NCBI GenBank assembly: GCA_944392545.1
Contig: CALXWW010000005.1
Coordinates: 1 to 64,000, forward strand
Origin: an uncultured Clostridia bacterium
Lineage (GTDB): Bacteria; Bacillota; Clostridia; TANB77; CAG-508
Direction: 5' to 3'
DNA: 64,000 nucleotides
Shown here: piece after piece, positions 35,059 to 44,921 of the stretch
Layout of the letters: every line of letters starts with the position of its first letter
How positions within the stretch are numbered: position 1 is the first letter of the stretch
Notes under the pieces: generated by a model
Told to the model about the DNA's origin: nothing
Database searches by the model: none
The model's input: the letters and a program-made list of their open reading frames with translations, nothing else
Program-made: the position numbers and the translations under genes

Positions 35059-36566
35059 TATTTTTCAACTTTTCCTTTATCTAACTCAAAGTAAAACTCT
35101 ACTCCATTTTCTTTATTTATAACACCATAATCATTTTTGTAATTAGTCATTATTGCTTTAACAAGTGCAAGCCCTATTCCTGTACCTCCATCCGTTCTAT
35201 TTCTAGAACTATCTTCTTTATAGAATCTACCCCAAATTTTGTTCAAATTTTCTTCTGCTATTTTATTTCCTGTATTAAATACAGATATTCTTATTTTATC
35301 TTCTTTTTCTTCTATTTTTATTTCTATTTTCTTTTCTTTGTTTACTTCTATCGTATGTTTTATAGCATTCGTAAAATAATTCGTTACTACTCGCTCTACA
35401 TAAAAGTCATCTGCATTTACTAATATAGGACTGTCAGATTGAAAAACTATATCAATGTTTTTTTCTTCAAGCATCACTTTACATTTTCGTATAACTTCAT
35501 TTATTAATTCAACAATATCAAAGTTTTCATTATTAAATTCTCTTTTTCCATATTCTAGTTTCATTAATTCTAACAGTTGCTTTACTAAATTATCCATTTT
35601 ATTTGATTCATCTAAAATAACTTCAGCATAAAACTTTCTAGACTCATCATCTGTATTTACATTTTCGACTAATCCTTCTGCATATCCTTGTATCAGAGCT
35701 ATTGGTGTTTTTAGTTCATGTGATACATCTGAAATAAATTGTTTTCTCATATCGTCTATTTTAGATTTTTCTTCAATGTCTTTCTCTAATTCCAAATTGT
35801 TTTCTCTTAACTGTTTTATAGTTGTCTCTAACTTATCAGACATTGTATTTACATTTTTGCCCAACTCATTTATTTCATCATCTGTATCAGCAATTCTATA
35901 TTTTTGACTAAAATCTAATCTTGCCATCTTGTTCGTAATATCATTTAATTCTACTATTGGACTAGTAAATTTTTTTGATATATATGAGGCTATGAATGAT
36001 GAAATAAGTAAAATTATGAGTCCTATTATTATTAATGCTTGATTAGAAATATCTACGCTTTCTTCTATCGGCACTGCTGGTATACTTATATATAACTTAT
36101 ATCCGTTATCTAATCTTCCAGAAAGTAATATATAACTTATATTATTGTATTGATCATTTATTTTTTCGACTTTAATCTCTTCATCTTTATATATTATATT
36201 ATTTTGCTTTTCTCTTTCATCGCTATAATTTCTAGTATTTGTTATCATTTCCAATATAGAATAGAAATCTTTATTCGTGCTAAAAACAATTACATTCTGC
36301 TCTGTTTCTATAAATATATCAAAATTATTGTTAAAAGCTATTCTCTGTAGTTCTTCTTCTATATTGTTATTATTTCCATTTATATTATAGTAATTATTTA
36401 TTTTCTCATACACGCCTCTCACAGTCTGTGTCTTTGAATATAAATAAAACGATTCTAAAACAATACTATTTATCGCTACTAAACATAGTACAATAACTGC
36501 TATTACAAAACATAATGTTAGAAATAGCTTAAATCTTACAGATTTAAAATTACTCCTTGTTTTCAT
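35058..36566 (-). CDS. OmpR-system sensor histidine kinase
   Basis: A 502-residue membrane kinase: helix (about 10-32), an extracytoplasmic sensor (about 33-175), a second helix (about 178-198), HAMP (about 199-255), HisKA with SDVSHELKTPIALIQGYAEG, and HATPase with NYFTNAIKHT, VFNTGNKI and GTGIGLALVK. It sits 17 bases behind the response regulator and is cotranscribed. The signal is unknown; proximity to the sortase locus and to the wall suggests envelope sensing only as a guess. Confidence 0.93.
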   Translation of the reverse strand: MKTRSNFKSVRFKLFLTLCFVIAVIVLCLVAINSIVLESFYLYSKTQTVRGVYEKINNYYNINGNNNNIEEELQRIAFNNNFDIFIETEQNVIVFSTNKDFYSILEMITNTRNYSDEREKQNNIIYKDEEIKVEKINDQYNNISYILLSGRLDNGYKLYISIPAVPIEESVDISNQALIIIGLIILLISSFIASYISKKFTSPIVELNDITNKMARLDFSQKYRIADTDDEINELGKNVNTMSDKLETTIKQLRENNLELEKDIEEKSKIDDMRKQFISDVSHELKTPIALIQGYAEGLVENVNTDDESRKFYAEVILDESNKMDNLVKQLLELMKLEYGKREFNNENFDIVELINEVIRKCKVMLEEKNIDIVFQSDSPILVNADDFYVERVVTNYFTNAIKHTIEVNKEKKIEIKIEEKEDKIRISVFNTGNKIAEENLNKIWGRFYKEDSSRNRTDGGTGIGLALVKAIMTNYKNDYGVINKENGVEFYFELDKGKVEK

Positions 36567-36583
36567 TTTTTTCTTTCCTTTTA

Positions 36584-37261
36584 TTATTTTATTTCAAATT
36601 TATATCCAATTCCTCTAATTGTCTGTATGTACTTACCTCTTTTTCCTAATTTATGTCTTATCTTCTTTATATGGCTATCTATAGTTCTAGAATCTCCATA
36701 ATAATCATAATTCCATACATTATTTAATATTTTATCTCTTGATAAGGCAATTCCCTCATTATCTAACAAATATTTTAACAGTTCATATTCTCTTAAGCTC
36801 ATTTCAATCTGTTTACTATCCACTGTTACAGTTCTTCCTTCCGGATCTATTACTATGCCACCATAATCCTTTAACTCTTTAAGTTCAGGACTTGTCCTCT
36901 TTAGTATTGCTTCTACTCTTGCGACTAATATTTTAGGGCTAAATGGCTTTGATATATATTCGTCAACTCCTAGTTCAAATCCAAAAAGTTCGTCCTGTTC
37001 TTCTCCTCTTGCAGTGAGCATTATAATCGGCACCTTTGAATCTTGACGAATTTGCCTTAAAACAGACCACCCATCAAGTTTTGGCATCATTACGTCTAAA
37101 AGAATTAATTTTATCTTATTACGATTTTCTTCAAAAACAGTTAAAGCTTCTTCTCCATCTCCTGCTTCTAGTATCCCATAACCCTTTTTTATCAAAAAAT
37201 CTTTTATAAGTTTTCTCATCCTCACTTCATCATCTACTACGAGAACTGTTATATCGCTCAT
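36584..37261 (-). CDS. OmpR-family response regulator
   Basis: A 225-residue regulator. The receiver has VVDDEVRMRK, phosphoacceptor Asp in LLDVMMPKLDG, Thr in MLTARGEE and Lys in SKPFSP. The winged helix domain (about 130-225) carries LREYELLKYLL and SRTIDSHIKKIRHKLG. The start is ATG at 37261 with AAAGGA upstream; the frame extends to 37279 but its first codons overlap that site. First gene of the two-component operon. Confidence 0.93.
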   Translation of the reverse strand: MSDITVLVVDDEVRMRKLIKDFLIKKGYGILEAGDGEEALTVFEENRNKIKLILLDVMMPKLDGWSVLRQIRQDSKVPIIMLTARGEEQDELFGFELGVDEYISKPFSPKILVARVEAILKRTSPELKELKDYGGIVIDPEGRTVTVDSKQIEMSLREYELLKYLLDNEGIALSRDKILNNVWNYDYYGDSRTIDSHIKKIRHKLGKRGKYIQTIRGIGYKFEIK

Positions 37262-37511
37262 TATATTCATCCTTTCCAAATAAACTAATGATATTATACT
37301 ACATATTTGTGTCCATAATATGAATTTTCAACATATTTTAACCGCCACCATGATTAACATAGTAGCGGTTTGGAGAATTGTTCTTATACAAACATATAAG
37401 CTGTGTCCACTCATTTTAATTCATCCAAATGTAATTTTTTGATTATATGTTCTTTTTTATTTTAGTCTAGTTCTTTAATGTTTGTAAACGTTATATAATA
37501 TTCTTTATATA

Positions 37512-38642
37512 TTATTTTTGTATTCGTTTCTTATTTTCTTTATTTATTTTATCTCCTTTTACTTCATCTTTATTATCTTCAACTTGGTGAACATATACAT
37601 TTTGTCCAGGATATGCCATTTTTACATTTTCTGATTCTAGTACCTTTAAAATTTGCTCATTTACTCCTTGTCTAAACACTAAATAATCCGCATAATTTAC
37701 AATATTAGTATACATGTATATTATAACGTTCATAGAATCTAAACCTATTGTATCAAAATGTACTTGTATTGTTTCCTTATCAATGTCATCATTATTCTTT
37801 AAAACAAATTTTATTTTCTTTGTAATCCTTTCGATTTCATCTACATTCGTTTCTAATGGTAGCTTTATATTTAACAAATATCTTCTTTGTTTCATTCTTG
37901 ACCAGTTTACTACATTTTCTGTAGTAAATACTGAATTTTGTATAGTTATAATTGTATTATCCGATGTTTGTATTTTAGTACATCTAAACGATATTTCTAC
38001 TACTGTCCCTTGATTTACTCCAACTTCAATCCAATCTCCTACTAAAAATGGTTTATCTGACATTATTGAGAAACCTGATATTAAGTTCTTAACAAAATCT
38101 TGTGCTGCTAATGCAACTACAGCACTTCCTACTCCAAGTCCAGCGATTAAGCTAGATGGATTAATGTCAAATACAGTTAAAATTAATAATCCTGTTCCTA
38201 TGTAAATTATATATTTTAGTATTTTACTTGTAAAGTTAGCTACAGTTTTATTGCCATCTATTTTATTCTCATCTCTCATCTTTCTGACAATTCCACTTTT
38301 AGGATCTACTAATTCAATTAATCCTTTTGCTATTATACAAATAATTATTATTTGAAAACCTCTTTTACAAATTTCAAGCACATTTTGTGGTGGATTTACA
38401 ACCAATATTCCTATATATATTCCTATACATACTATTAATGCTTTTATTGTAATGTATAAAGGATTCTTTTTAATTTTTGATTTATCTTTTTCTTTAATAT
38501 TAAACATCTTAATAAATATATATGAAATTATTGGACTGATTATGAGTGAAAATAAAACAATGATTGCCGCAATTCCTATATCTATTAGTTGTTCTTCTGT
38601 AATACTTTTAAAAAAGTTAATTACATTATTAATTGCTTCCAT
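37512..38642 (-). CDS. mscS: MscS-type mechanosensitive channel
   Basis: A 376-residue channel that opens on membrane tension. Three or four N-terminal membrane helices are followed by the pore helix region SLIAGLGVGSAVVALAAQDFVKNLISGF (Gly/Ala rich, about 165-195) and the beta domain VGDWIEVGVNQGTVVEISFRCTKIQT. The C-terminus adds a long charged tail (KDEVKGDKINKENKKR). GGGGG precedes the ATG. About 250 bases separate it from the two-component operon; this gap holds a weak inverted repeat AACCGC ... GCGGTT near 37340. Confidence 0.92.
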   Translation of the reverse strand: MEAINNVINFFKSITEEQLIDIGIAAIIVLFSLIISPIISYIFIKMFNIKEKDKSKIKKNPLYITIKALIVCIGIYIGILVVNPPQNVLEICKRGFQIIIICIIAKGLIELVDPKSGIVRKMRDENKIDGNKTVANFTSKILKYIIYIGTGLLILTVFDINPSSLIAGLGVGSAVVALAAQDFVKNLISGFSIMSDKPFLVGDWIEVGVNQGTVVEISFRCTKIQTSDNTIITIQNSVFTTENVVNWSRMKQRRYLLNIKLPLETNVDEIERITKKIKFVLKNNDDIDKETIQVHFDTIGLDSMNVIIYMYTNIVNYADYLVFRQGVNEQILKVLESENVKMAYPGQNVYVHQVEDNKDEVKGDKINKENKKRIQK

Positions 38643-38660
38643 GCGTTCCCCCTTTGTTTA

Positions 38661-39317
38661 CTATATACTTGCTATTAATGCTTTTATATGTATTCCTTGT
38701 TCTTTGAACATTTTTTCATGCTCTGTTTCTATGTTTTCCCAAAAATCTATCTCGTTTTCTAAATCGTATGTTTTCTTCTCTATTTTAAATCCTGAATCCT
38801 CAAAGTATTTAATACTATCATTAAATAATCCATCATCATCAGTCTTAAAAAATACCTGCGCCCCATTGCCTAAAAATTCTTTGTATTTTTCTAACTGTCT
38901 TGTATGAGTTAATCTTTTCTTTCTATGTTTACCTCTTGGCCATGGGTTACAAAAATTAATATAAATTCTTTCTATTTTATCTTCTTTCGAAAATATATTA
39001 TTAATTCTTTCTATATCATATCTTGTAATATATATATTATCTATTTCTCTGTCTGCCAATTTATATTCTTCTTCAATTTTTCTTTTAGCTAACCCTAACA
39101 TCGCATCAACCAAATCTATCGCTATATAATTTATGTATGGATTATATACAGCTATGTTAGAAATAAATCCACCTTTACCGCACCCTAGTTCTAAATGTAT
39201 TGGATTAGAATTATTAAATAATTCTATCCATTTGCCTTTATATTCTTCTGGATTATCAATATAGAATTTACTTGCCTCTAGTTCTGGTCTAGCCCATGGT
39301 TTAAATCTTATTCTCAT
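38661..39317 (-). CDS. trmB: tRNA (guanine-N7)-methyltransferase
   Basis: A 218-residue enzyme that makes m7G46 in tRNA. The SAM site LELGCGKGGFI is near residue 43, then YIAIDLVDAMLG, and the catalytic region FCNPWPRGKHRKKRLTHTRQL (about 123-143). The order and length match TrmB. It lies 18 bases upstream of mscS. Confidence 0.95.
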   Translation of the reverse strand: MRIRFKPWARPELEASKFYIDNPEEYKGKWIELFNNSNPIHLELGCGKGGFISNIAVYNPYINYIAIDLVDAMLGLAKRKIEEEYKLADREIDNIYITRYDIERINNIFSKEDKIERIYINFCNPWPRGKHRKKRLTHTRQLEKYKEFLGNGAQVFFKTDDDGLFNDSIKYFEDSGFKIEKKTYDLENEIDFWENIETEHEKMFKEQGIHIKALIASI

Positions 39318-39541
39318 TTATTGTCTATCTTCCTCTCTTTTTATACAATAGTATTATATCATTAAAATTGAGCAGTAACAATAGTTTTTTGTGATTTATT
39401 GAATATGAACTTTATGAACGTTATTTAAATTTAAAAAAATTTTGAAGTTAATAATTTCTTAAGTTTTTATTCCTTGCTTATTAATATTTTTGTGGTAGTA
39501 TATATTTGTAAATTTTGAGAAAGGAAGGGATGTATCTAAAT

Positions 39542-40453
39542 ATGCAAGATGCAATTTTAAAGTGTGAAAACTTACACAAAAATTTTAGAAAAAAAGAGAT
39601 TTTAAAAAATGTTTCTCTTGAACTTAGTAGTGGTGATATCCTAGGTTTCATTGGACCTAATGGTGCTGGTAAAACTACTACAATAAAGTTAATATTAGGA
39701 CTCCAAAAAATTGGTAGTGGAAAGGTTATAATTAATGGACATGACATACAAAAAGATTTTGAAAAAGCAATAGCGAAAGTTGGCGCTATTATCGAAAATC
39801 CAGATTTATATATGTATATGTCTGGATATGATAACCTAAAACTTATTTCAAATTTATATCCAAATGTAGATGAAAAAAGAATAAGTGAAGTTATAAAATT
39901 AGTAGGATTAGAAAATAGAATTAATGATAAAGTATCAAAATATTCTTTAGGAATGAGACAACGTTTAGGTGTAGCACAAGCTATTCTTCATAAACCGAAT
40001 TTACTTATTTTAGATGAACCTACAAACGGATTAGACCCAGAAGGTATTAAAGACTTACGTGAACTTTTAGTAAAACTCGCTAAAAAAGAAGGTATGGCCA
40101 TTTTAATTTCTAGCCATAATTTAGCAGAACTCGAAAGCTTTTGTAATAAAGTAAGTATTATAAAAAATGGAGTTATTGTAGAAACTAGTGATTTGGAAAC
40201 TGTAAAGAAAGAAGCTTCAGAAGGAAATTATATAATAGAAGTAGATGATTCAAGAAAGGCTAGAATGACTATTGGAGATATGTCGGACGCAATAGATAAC
40301 AATCACATACAAGTCCATAGTGATAAAGAAAATATACCTTTTATTATAAAGAAACTTGTACTTCAAGACATAAAAATTTATTCTATTAAAGAGGATGTTA
40401 TAAGCTTAGAAGACGCCTTCTTTAAAAAGACAGGAGGTAATATAATTGATTAA
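39542..40453 (+). CDS. ABC transporter ATP-binding protein
   Basis: A 303-residue ATPase. Walker A GPNGAGKTTT, Q-loop at IENPDLYMYM, signature YSLGMRQRLG, Walker B LLILDEPTNGLDP and H-loop SSHNL are all present, with a C-terminal extension typical of BcrA/CcmA-type exporters. The start is uncertain: ATG at 39542 fits the family, ATG at 39530 is just after AAAGGAAGGG. It overlaps the permease gene by 8 bases. The pair resembles bacitracin- or lantibiotic-type resistance exporters, but the substrate is unknown. Confidence 0.92.
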   Translation: MQDAILKCENLHKNFRKKEILKNVSLELSSGDILGFIGPNGAGKTTTIKLILGLQKIGSGKVIINGHDIQKDFEKAIAKVGAIIENPDLYMYMSGYDNLKLISNLYPNVDEKRISEVIKLVGLENRINDKVSKYSLGMRQRLGVAQAILHKPNLLILDEPTNGLDPEGIKDLRELLVKLAKKEGMAILISSHNLAELESFCNKVSIIKNGVIVETSDLETVKKEASEGNYIIEVDDSRKARMTIGDMSDAIDNNHIQVHSDKENIPFIIKKLVLQDIKIYSIKEDVISLEDAFFKKTGGNIID

Positions 40454-41903
40454 TTTAATTGGAAATGAATTAAAAAAAGTATTTAAGAAAAAAACAATAT
40501 ATATTTTGCTAATAATTATTATTGGATATATTATGCTTACAAATATTATTATTAAATTAACAGATGACGGATATAAATATAATTATTACTATGAAGGAGA
40601 TATAGAATATTATGAGTCATGTCTTTCTGATTTAGACCCTAATAACCCATCTGAATATCCATATTTTGCAGAATATAAACGTCAAGTAGAAGTTTTAAAC
40701 CTTACAAAAAAATATGGTAATAATAGTTGGCAAGCTTATATAATAAATACCAAACTCCCTGGATATATTGATACAATGATAAATTATGAATATTCAAATG
40801 GAGTAACAAAAGAAGAATATGATAAAGCTAAACAATCTTATGATAAAGCTTTAGTGAAATTAGAAGCAGGTGATTGGAAATATTTTGCAAATCAAGAAAT
40901 AGAATATACTAAAAGCAACATAAAAGAACAACAAGCTTTACTTGAAACAACAGAAGACCAAGCAACTATTGATTCTATAAAACAAACTATTGCTAATTTA
41001 GAAATAGATAAACAAACTCAAGAATGGAGATTAGAAAAAGACATTAGCTATGCACCTAGTTTTTTAAATACCGCCATACAGCAATATTACATTAATCAAA
41101 CTACTTTAAACCAATATTCCAGCAAGAATATAGAAGAATTAGCGGCGGATGAGCTTTCTTACTATCAAGAAGCTTTAAAAAATGCAAGTTTAAATAGATA
41201 TTATATTGAAAATAACATTTCTTTAGATTCAAATAGTAGAAATCTTTTTATAAACCTATTTGGAAATTATGAATTATTTATACTTATAGTATGTATTGTA
41301 ATAGCAGGTTCTATAATTAGTGAAGAATTTAATAGAGGCACTATTAAACTTTTACTTGTAAAACCATATAATAGAATTAAAATATTATTTTCAAAGTTTA
41401 TTGTATGCCTTATAATCTTATCACTTACAATAGCATTCATATATGTATTTCAACTATTAGCTGGTGGAATAATTAATGGATTTGATGGCATGGCAACTGA
41501 TGCAATAGTATTTAATTTTGATACAAACAAAGTAGAAAATATTAACTTATTTGCATATGTTGGACTAACAGGATTATGCAAATTACCAATGTATATTTTA
41601 CTTACAGCTTTAGCCTTCACATGTAGTACATTATTCACAAATACCGCACTAGCAGTGTCTGTACCTTTTTTAGGATATATAGCATCAAGTTTAATAAATC
41701 AATTTGCATTACTTTATAATATAAAACAAATAATCTATTTTGTAACACCCAACTGGGATTTGAATTGTTATTTATTTGGTGGAACTCCTCTATTTGATGG
41801 ACTTAGCTTACCTTTTTCAATAATAATTTGCGTAATTTATTTAGTAATAATGCTAGTTTTAGACTGTATTGTCTTTAAAAAGAGAGACATAAAAAATATT
41901 TAA
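40446..41903 (+). CDS. ABC-2 type transporter permease
   Basis: A 485-residue membrane protein: helix 1 (about 18-36), a large extracellular region (about 40-275, with a coiled Gln/Glu/Lys-rich segment), then five helices toward the C-terminus. ISEEFNRGTIKLLLVKPYNR is the cytoplasmic coupling segment of ABC-2 permeases. The start is TTG at 40446, seven bases after AGGAGGT at the end of the ATPase gene. Confidence 0.9.
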   Translation: MINLIGNELKKVFKKKTIYILLIIIIGYIMLTNIIIKLTDDGYKYNYYYEGDIEYYESCLSDLDPNNPSEYPYFAEYKRQVEVLNLTKKYGNNSWQAYIINTKLPGYIDTMINYEYSNGVTKEEYDKAKQSYDKALVKLEAGDWKYFANQEIEYTKSNIKEQQALLETTEDQATIDSIKQTIANLEIDKQTQEWRLEKDISYAPSFLNTAIQQYYINQTTLNQYSSKNIEELAADELSYYQEALKNASLNRYYIENNISLDSNSRNLFINLFGNYELFILIVCIVIAGSIISEEFNRGTIKLLLVKPYNRIKILFSKFIVCLIILSLTIAFIYVFQLLAGGIINGFDGMATDAIVFNFDTNKVENINLFAYVGLTGLCKLPMYILLTALAFTCSTLFTNTALAVSVPFLGYIASSLINQFALLYNIKQIIYFVTPNWDLNCYLFGGTPLFDGLSLPFSIIICVIYLVIMLVLDCIVFKKRDIKNI

Positions 41904-41914
41904 CTAGAACTTGG

Positions 41915-41970
41915 AATAAGGGGACATACAATTCGTTTCATTTTTGGAACGAATTGTATGTCCCCTTATT
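41915..41970. terminator. perfect 23-bp palindromic repeat, bidirectional terminator
   Basis: AATAAGGGGACATACAATTC and its exact complement form a 23-bp stem with a 10-base loop, between the convergent ABC permease and dehydrogenase genes. Length, perfection and the GGGGAC/CGAATT content mark it as a member of a dispersed palindromic repeat family (compare 19076 and 158). It is well placed to stop both transcripts. Confidence 0.85.
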
Positions 41971-41978
41971 CTTCTTTT

Positions 41979-43058
41979 CTAATCTCTTACATACTCATTC
42001 ATTGGTTTTATTAAATATTTTAATTCATCTAATTTATCTGTTGATACATACCCTGGTTTTCCATTTATTACATCTGGTATTCTATTTACTATTGTTGCAC
42101 AAGTAAGTTCTACTGTCGCTGGTCTTGATACAACTATTGTAGTATCTGGCTCTCCTTCTATTGTCCATTCGTTTTTATCGTAATCCTCTTTTGAATATAC
42201 TTTTCCTATACATTGTGATTCTATTGTAATTCCTTCTTTCGTTTCTGTTGTAACAACTGCACTCATTCCAGTTGCCATTCCAGCCTTTACTGTCATTCCT
42301 AATGTTGATGAATCTATATCTTCTTTATATGTTTGTGGTACACATTTTTGTCTTTGACTTATTGGTGTCAATCCTAATTTTGAACATAACCATCCATTTA
42401 CATTCCACATATATGATGGAGAATATTCTCCTGAATTTATAATTTTTTGTCTTTCTTCGTCACTTATTCTATCTACTGATGCCATTTTTTCATCAAATTC
42501 CTCTAATGTTAATCCTGCGCCATGTGCTTCTGCTAAAGCTATTCCATAATCTTCTACATTATATGAAGAACTACCTTTTATTTTAGTTATTTTTTGAGTT
42601 GAACCTGCTATCGCGCTTATTAACTCTCCCCAATAAACATCTTGATATCCACTTCCCGTAATAGTGCAACCATTCTTCTTTGCTAAGTCATCTATTTCAT
42701 TTGTAATTGTTGGATTTGAATTAAATGGAAAAAAAGCTTCTTCACAAGTAGATATTGCATTTATTCCTAGTTTTGCACATAATAAAAACGCATCTTTTAT
42801 ATCATTTAATAAACTCATAGTTGTTACAATTACTATATCTGGTTTCAATTCTTTAAGTAATGCTTCGGCATTTTTTGCATCTGTAACTGTTACACCTCTT
42901 TTTTCTCCTCCAATTATCTCGCCAATGTCTTTTCCTATAACTGATGGATTTACGTCAAGTGCACCTACTATTTCTCCTCCTTTTTCAAACACATATCGCA
43001 TTGTATAAACTGACATTTTGCCTGTTCCATATTGTACCACTCTTACTTTCCTATCCAT
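41979..43058 (-). CDS. 2,4-diaminopentanoate dehydrogenase-like NAD(P)-dependent oxidoreductase
   Basis: A 359-residue enzyme of the dihydrodipicolinate reductase-like 'amine dehydrogenase' group. The N-terminal Rossmann motif is VVQYGTGKMS, followed by CEEAFFPF (about 120), GSGYQDVYWG and a C-terminal domain. This pattern fits 2,4-diaminopentanoate dehydrogenase of ornithine fermentation. None of the other ornithine pathway genes (oraS, oraE, ortA) is nearby, so the substrate stays open. Confidence 0.68.
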   Translation of the reverse strand: MDRKVRVVQYGTGKMSVYTMRYVFEKGGEIVGALDVNPSVIGKDIGEIIGGEKRGVTVTDAKNAEALLKELKPDIVIVTTMSLLNDIKDAFLLCAKLGINAISTCEEAFFPFNSNPTITNEIDDLAKKNGCTITGSGYQDVYWGELISAIAGSTQKITKIKGSSSYNVEDYGIALAEAHGAGLTLEEFDEKMASVDRISDEERQKIINSGEYSPSYMWNVNGWLCSKLGLTPISQRQKCVPQTYKEDIDSSTLGMTVKAGMATGMSAVVTTETKEGITIESQCIGKVYSKEDYDKNEWTIEGEPDTTIVVSRPATVELTCATIVNRIPDVINGKPGYVSTDKLDELKYLIKPMNEYVRD

Positions 43059-43229
43059 ATTTTCCTACCTTTCCAGAGCAAAAGCTCTTACAAAATTTTA
43101 TACATAGATTATATCATTAATTTTTAAAATTTATACAAATTACTAAAAAAATTACTAAATCAGCTCAAATAGCATAATTTGTACTTTTTCAATTCATTCT
43201 TATATATTCTTAAAAAAACTATATAACAT

Positions 43230-43949
43230 TTAACTGAATAATCCTGTTATAAATTCCCATATTCCTTTAAATATTCCTACTACAATAGCAATAATTATAT
43301 CAACAAACGTTTTTATAATTGGATTATTTTCGTAAAAGCTCACTATCCAATCATGTGTTGGTGGAATACACCATAATATTATAAAAACTACAAAAACAAC
43401 TCCTATAGTAATAAATAAATCTCTTGTATTTTCTTTCGTCCATCTATGTTTTATTCTATAGCCTAAACTTCTTAAATAATTTTCATAAGCATTATTATAT
43501 TCTCTATTTAAATCTTCTTGCATTTTCATTCGTTGCTTAATTTCTTCTTCTTGAAGTTTTCTTTCATACTTTAATCTTTCTTTTTCATAATCATAATTTA
43601 CATTATTATTTGTAACATTGTTTTGATAAGTAGTATTTGGATTTTGATATTGCATATTATATGCGTTATTATATCCTTGATTATTTTGGCTTGCACTTTG
43701 TTTTTGTAACTCCTCTTGATTTCTCTTTTCCTCAAGCTCTAAATCATACCTACTACGTTTTTCTTCATTGCCCAATACTTCATAAGCTTCATTTATTTTT
43801 TTCATCATTGTTTCTGCTTGTTTTTTATTAGCTTCTTCTTGTAAATCTGGATGATATTTCTTTGCTAAAGTCTTATATGCTTTTTCAATTATCTCTGAAG
43901 ATGCACTTTCACTTACTTCCAATATCTCGTATAACGTTTTTTCTTTCAT
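43230..43949 (-). CDS. DnaJ-domain membrane protein
   Basis: A 239-residue protein. The J domain (1-70) has the HPD motif in KYHPDLQE, which stimulates Hsp70 ATPase. An Asn/Gln-rich spacer (about 85-120) and a charged helix follow, then two hydrophobic segments near the C-terminus (about 172-190 and 210-235). It lacks the G/F and zinc domains of DnaJ proper, so it is a membrane-linked co-chaperone. Its partner is unknown. Confidence 0.85.
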   Translation of the reverse strand: MKEKTLYEILEVSESASSEIIEKAYKTLAKKYHPDLQEEANKKQAETMMKKINEAYEVLGNEEKRSRYDLELEEKRNQEELQKQSASQNNQGYNNAYNMQYQNPNTTYQNNVTNNNVNYDYEKERLKYERKLQEEEIKQRMKMQEDLNREYNNAYENYLRSLGYRIKHRWTKENTRDLFITIGVVFVVFIILWCIPPTHDWIVSFYENNPIIKTFVDIIIAIVVGIFKGIWEFITGLFS

Positions 43950-44075
43950 CTTTTTCCCCTTAATTAAATACTATATTAAAATTATATCATTAATAGATTA
44001 AAAATAATAGTATTTTTTATACTTTTATGATATAATTGCATTGTTTATTAGACAATATTAGAGAGGTGATATTTT

Positions 44076-44852
44076 TTGAAATTGACATCTAATGGAGAAA
44101 CTTTAGCAGAAAGCAAAGTTCTTATTCTATATATTTTAAACCATATAAAGTCTCCAATAACCAATAATGCTTTATATAAAATTGTACTTTCTGTATTAGA
44201 TATGAATTATTTTTACTTTCAACAATTTTTATTAGATTTAGTTAAAAGTGAATTTGTACTTTCTTATCCACAAGAAGATCAGCAATTATACTTGATTACA
44301 GATAAAGGAATTAGAACATTAGAGCTCACAGAAGATATTATTCCAGGAATATTAAAATTACAAGTAGATACTAACTTAAAGTATACTTTAGATGACGTTA
44401 ATGAAGAGAACTCAATAGTTGCAGAGTATACTCCTATAAATGAAAATTACTATAATGTAACTTGCAAAATAATGGAAAATAACGAATGTCTCTTCGAAGT
44501 TAAAACTTTTGCAGGTTCTCGTGAACAAGCCAAGCAAATAGTAGATAATTGGAAAAGGCACGCTGGTTCTATGTATCCAGAAATGCTAGAAATATTAACA
44601 CAAGACTTTGGTGACGAACCAATACAGGAAGATTTAGATAAGCATCATTCTGATAAAGATATTGGTTCTCCTAGAAGTGTATATAATTATGACGTAATAA
44701 ATAGATCTATCGAAGACGCATCTAATTCTTCAAACGATTCAGATGGAGAAAACGATAAATCTAAGGAAACTACTTCTGAACGCAGTAATTCTTATGTTAT
44801 AGAAGGTAATTTAAGTTTATTTGATATGCTAAAAAATGAACCAAAAGAATAG
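44076..44852 (+). CDS. DUF4364 winged-helix protein
   Basis: A 258-residue protein. The N-terminal part (1-85) looks like a winged helix (ESKVLILYILNHIKSPITN, LITDKGIRTLEL), followed by a DUF4364 beta domain (about 105-185) and a Ser/Asp/Asn-rich disordered tail. The family is conserved in Clostridia, often as a single gene, with unknown targets. The start is TTG at 44076, seven bases after AGAGGTG. It is one of few plus-strand genes in this part. Confidence 0.82.
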   Translation: MKLTSNGETLAESKVLILYILNHIKSPITNNALYKIVLSVLDMNYFYFQQFLLDLVKSEFVLSYPQEDQQLYLITDKGIRTLELTEDIIPGILKLQVDTNLKYTLDDVNEENSIVAEYTPINENYYNVTCKIMENNECLFEVKTFAGSREQAKQIVDNWKRHAGSMYPEMLEILTQDFGDEPIQEDLDKHHSDKDIGSPRSVYNYDVINRSIEDASNSSNDSDGENDKSKETTSERSNSYVIEGNLSLFDMLKNEPKE

Positions 44853-44854
44853 TA

Positions 44855-44905
44855 AATAAAAAATAGAATTTTAGAATAGCTTTCTAAAACTCTATTTTTT
44901 ATTTT
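44855..44905. terminator. bidirectional terminator between DUF4364 gene and proS
   Basis: AAAAAATAGAATTTTAGAA and TTCTAAAACTCTATTTTTT pair with one bulge, flanked by T-runs on both strands, between two convergent genes. Confidence 0.85.
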
Positions 44906-44921
44906 GTAATATTATACTAAA

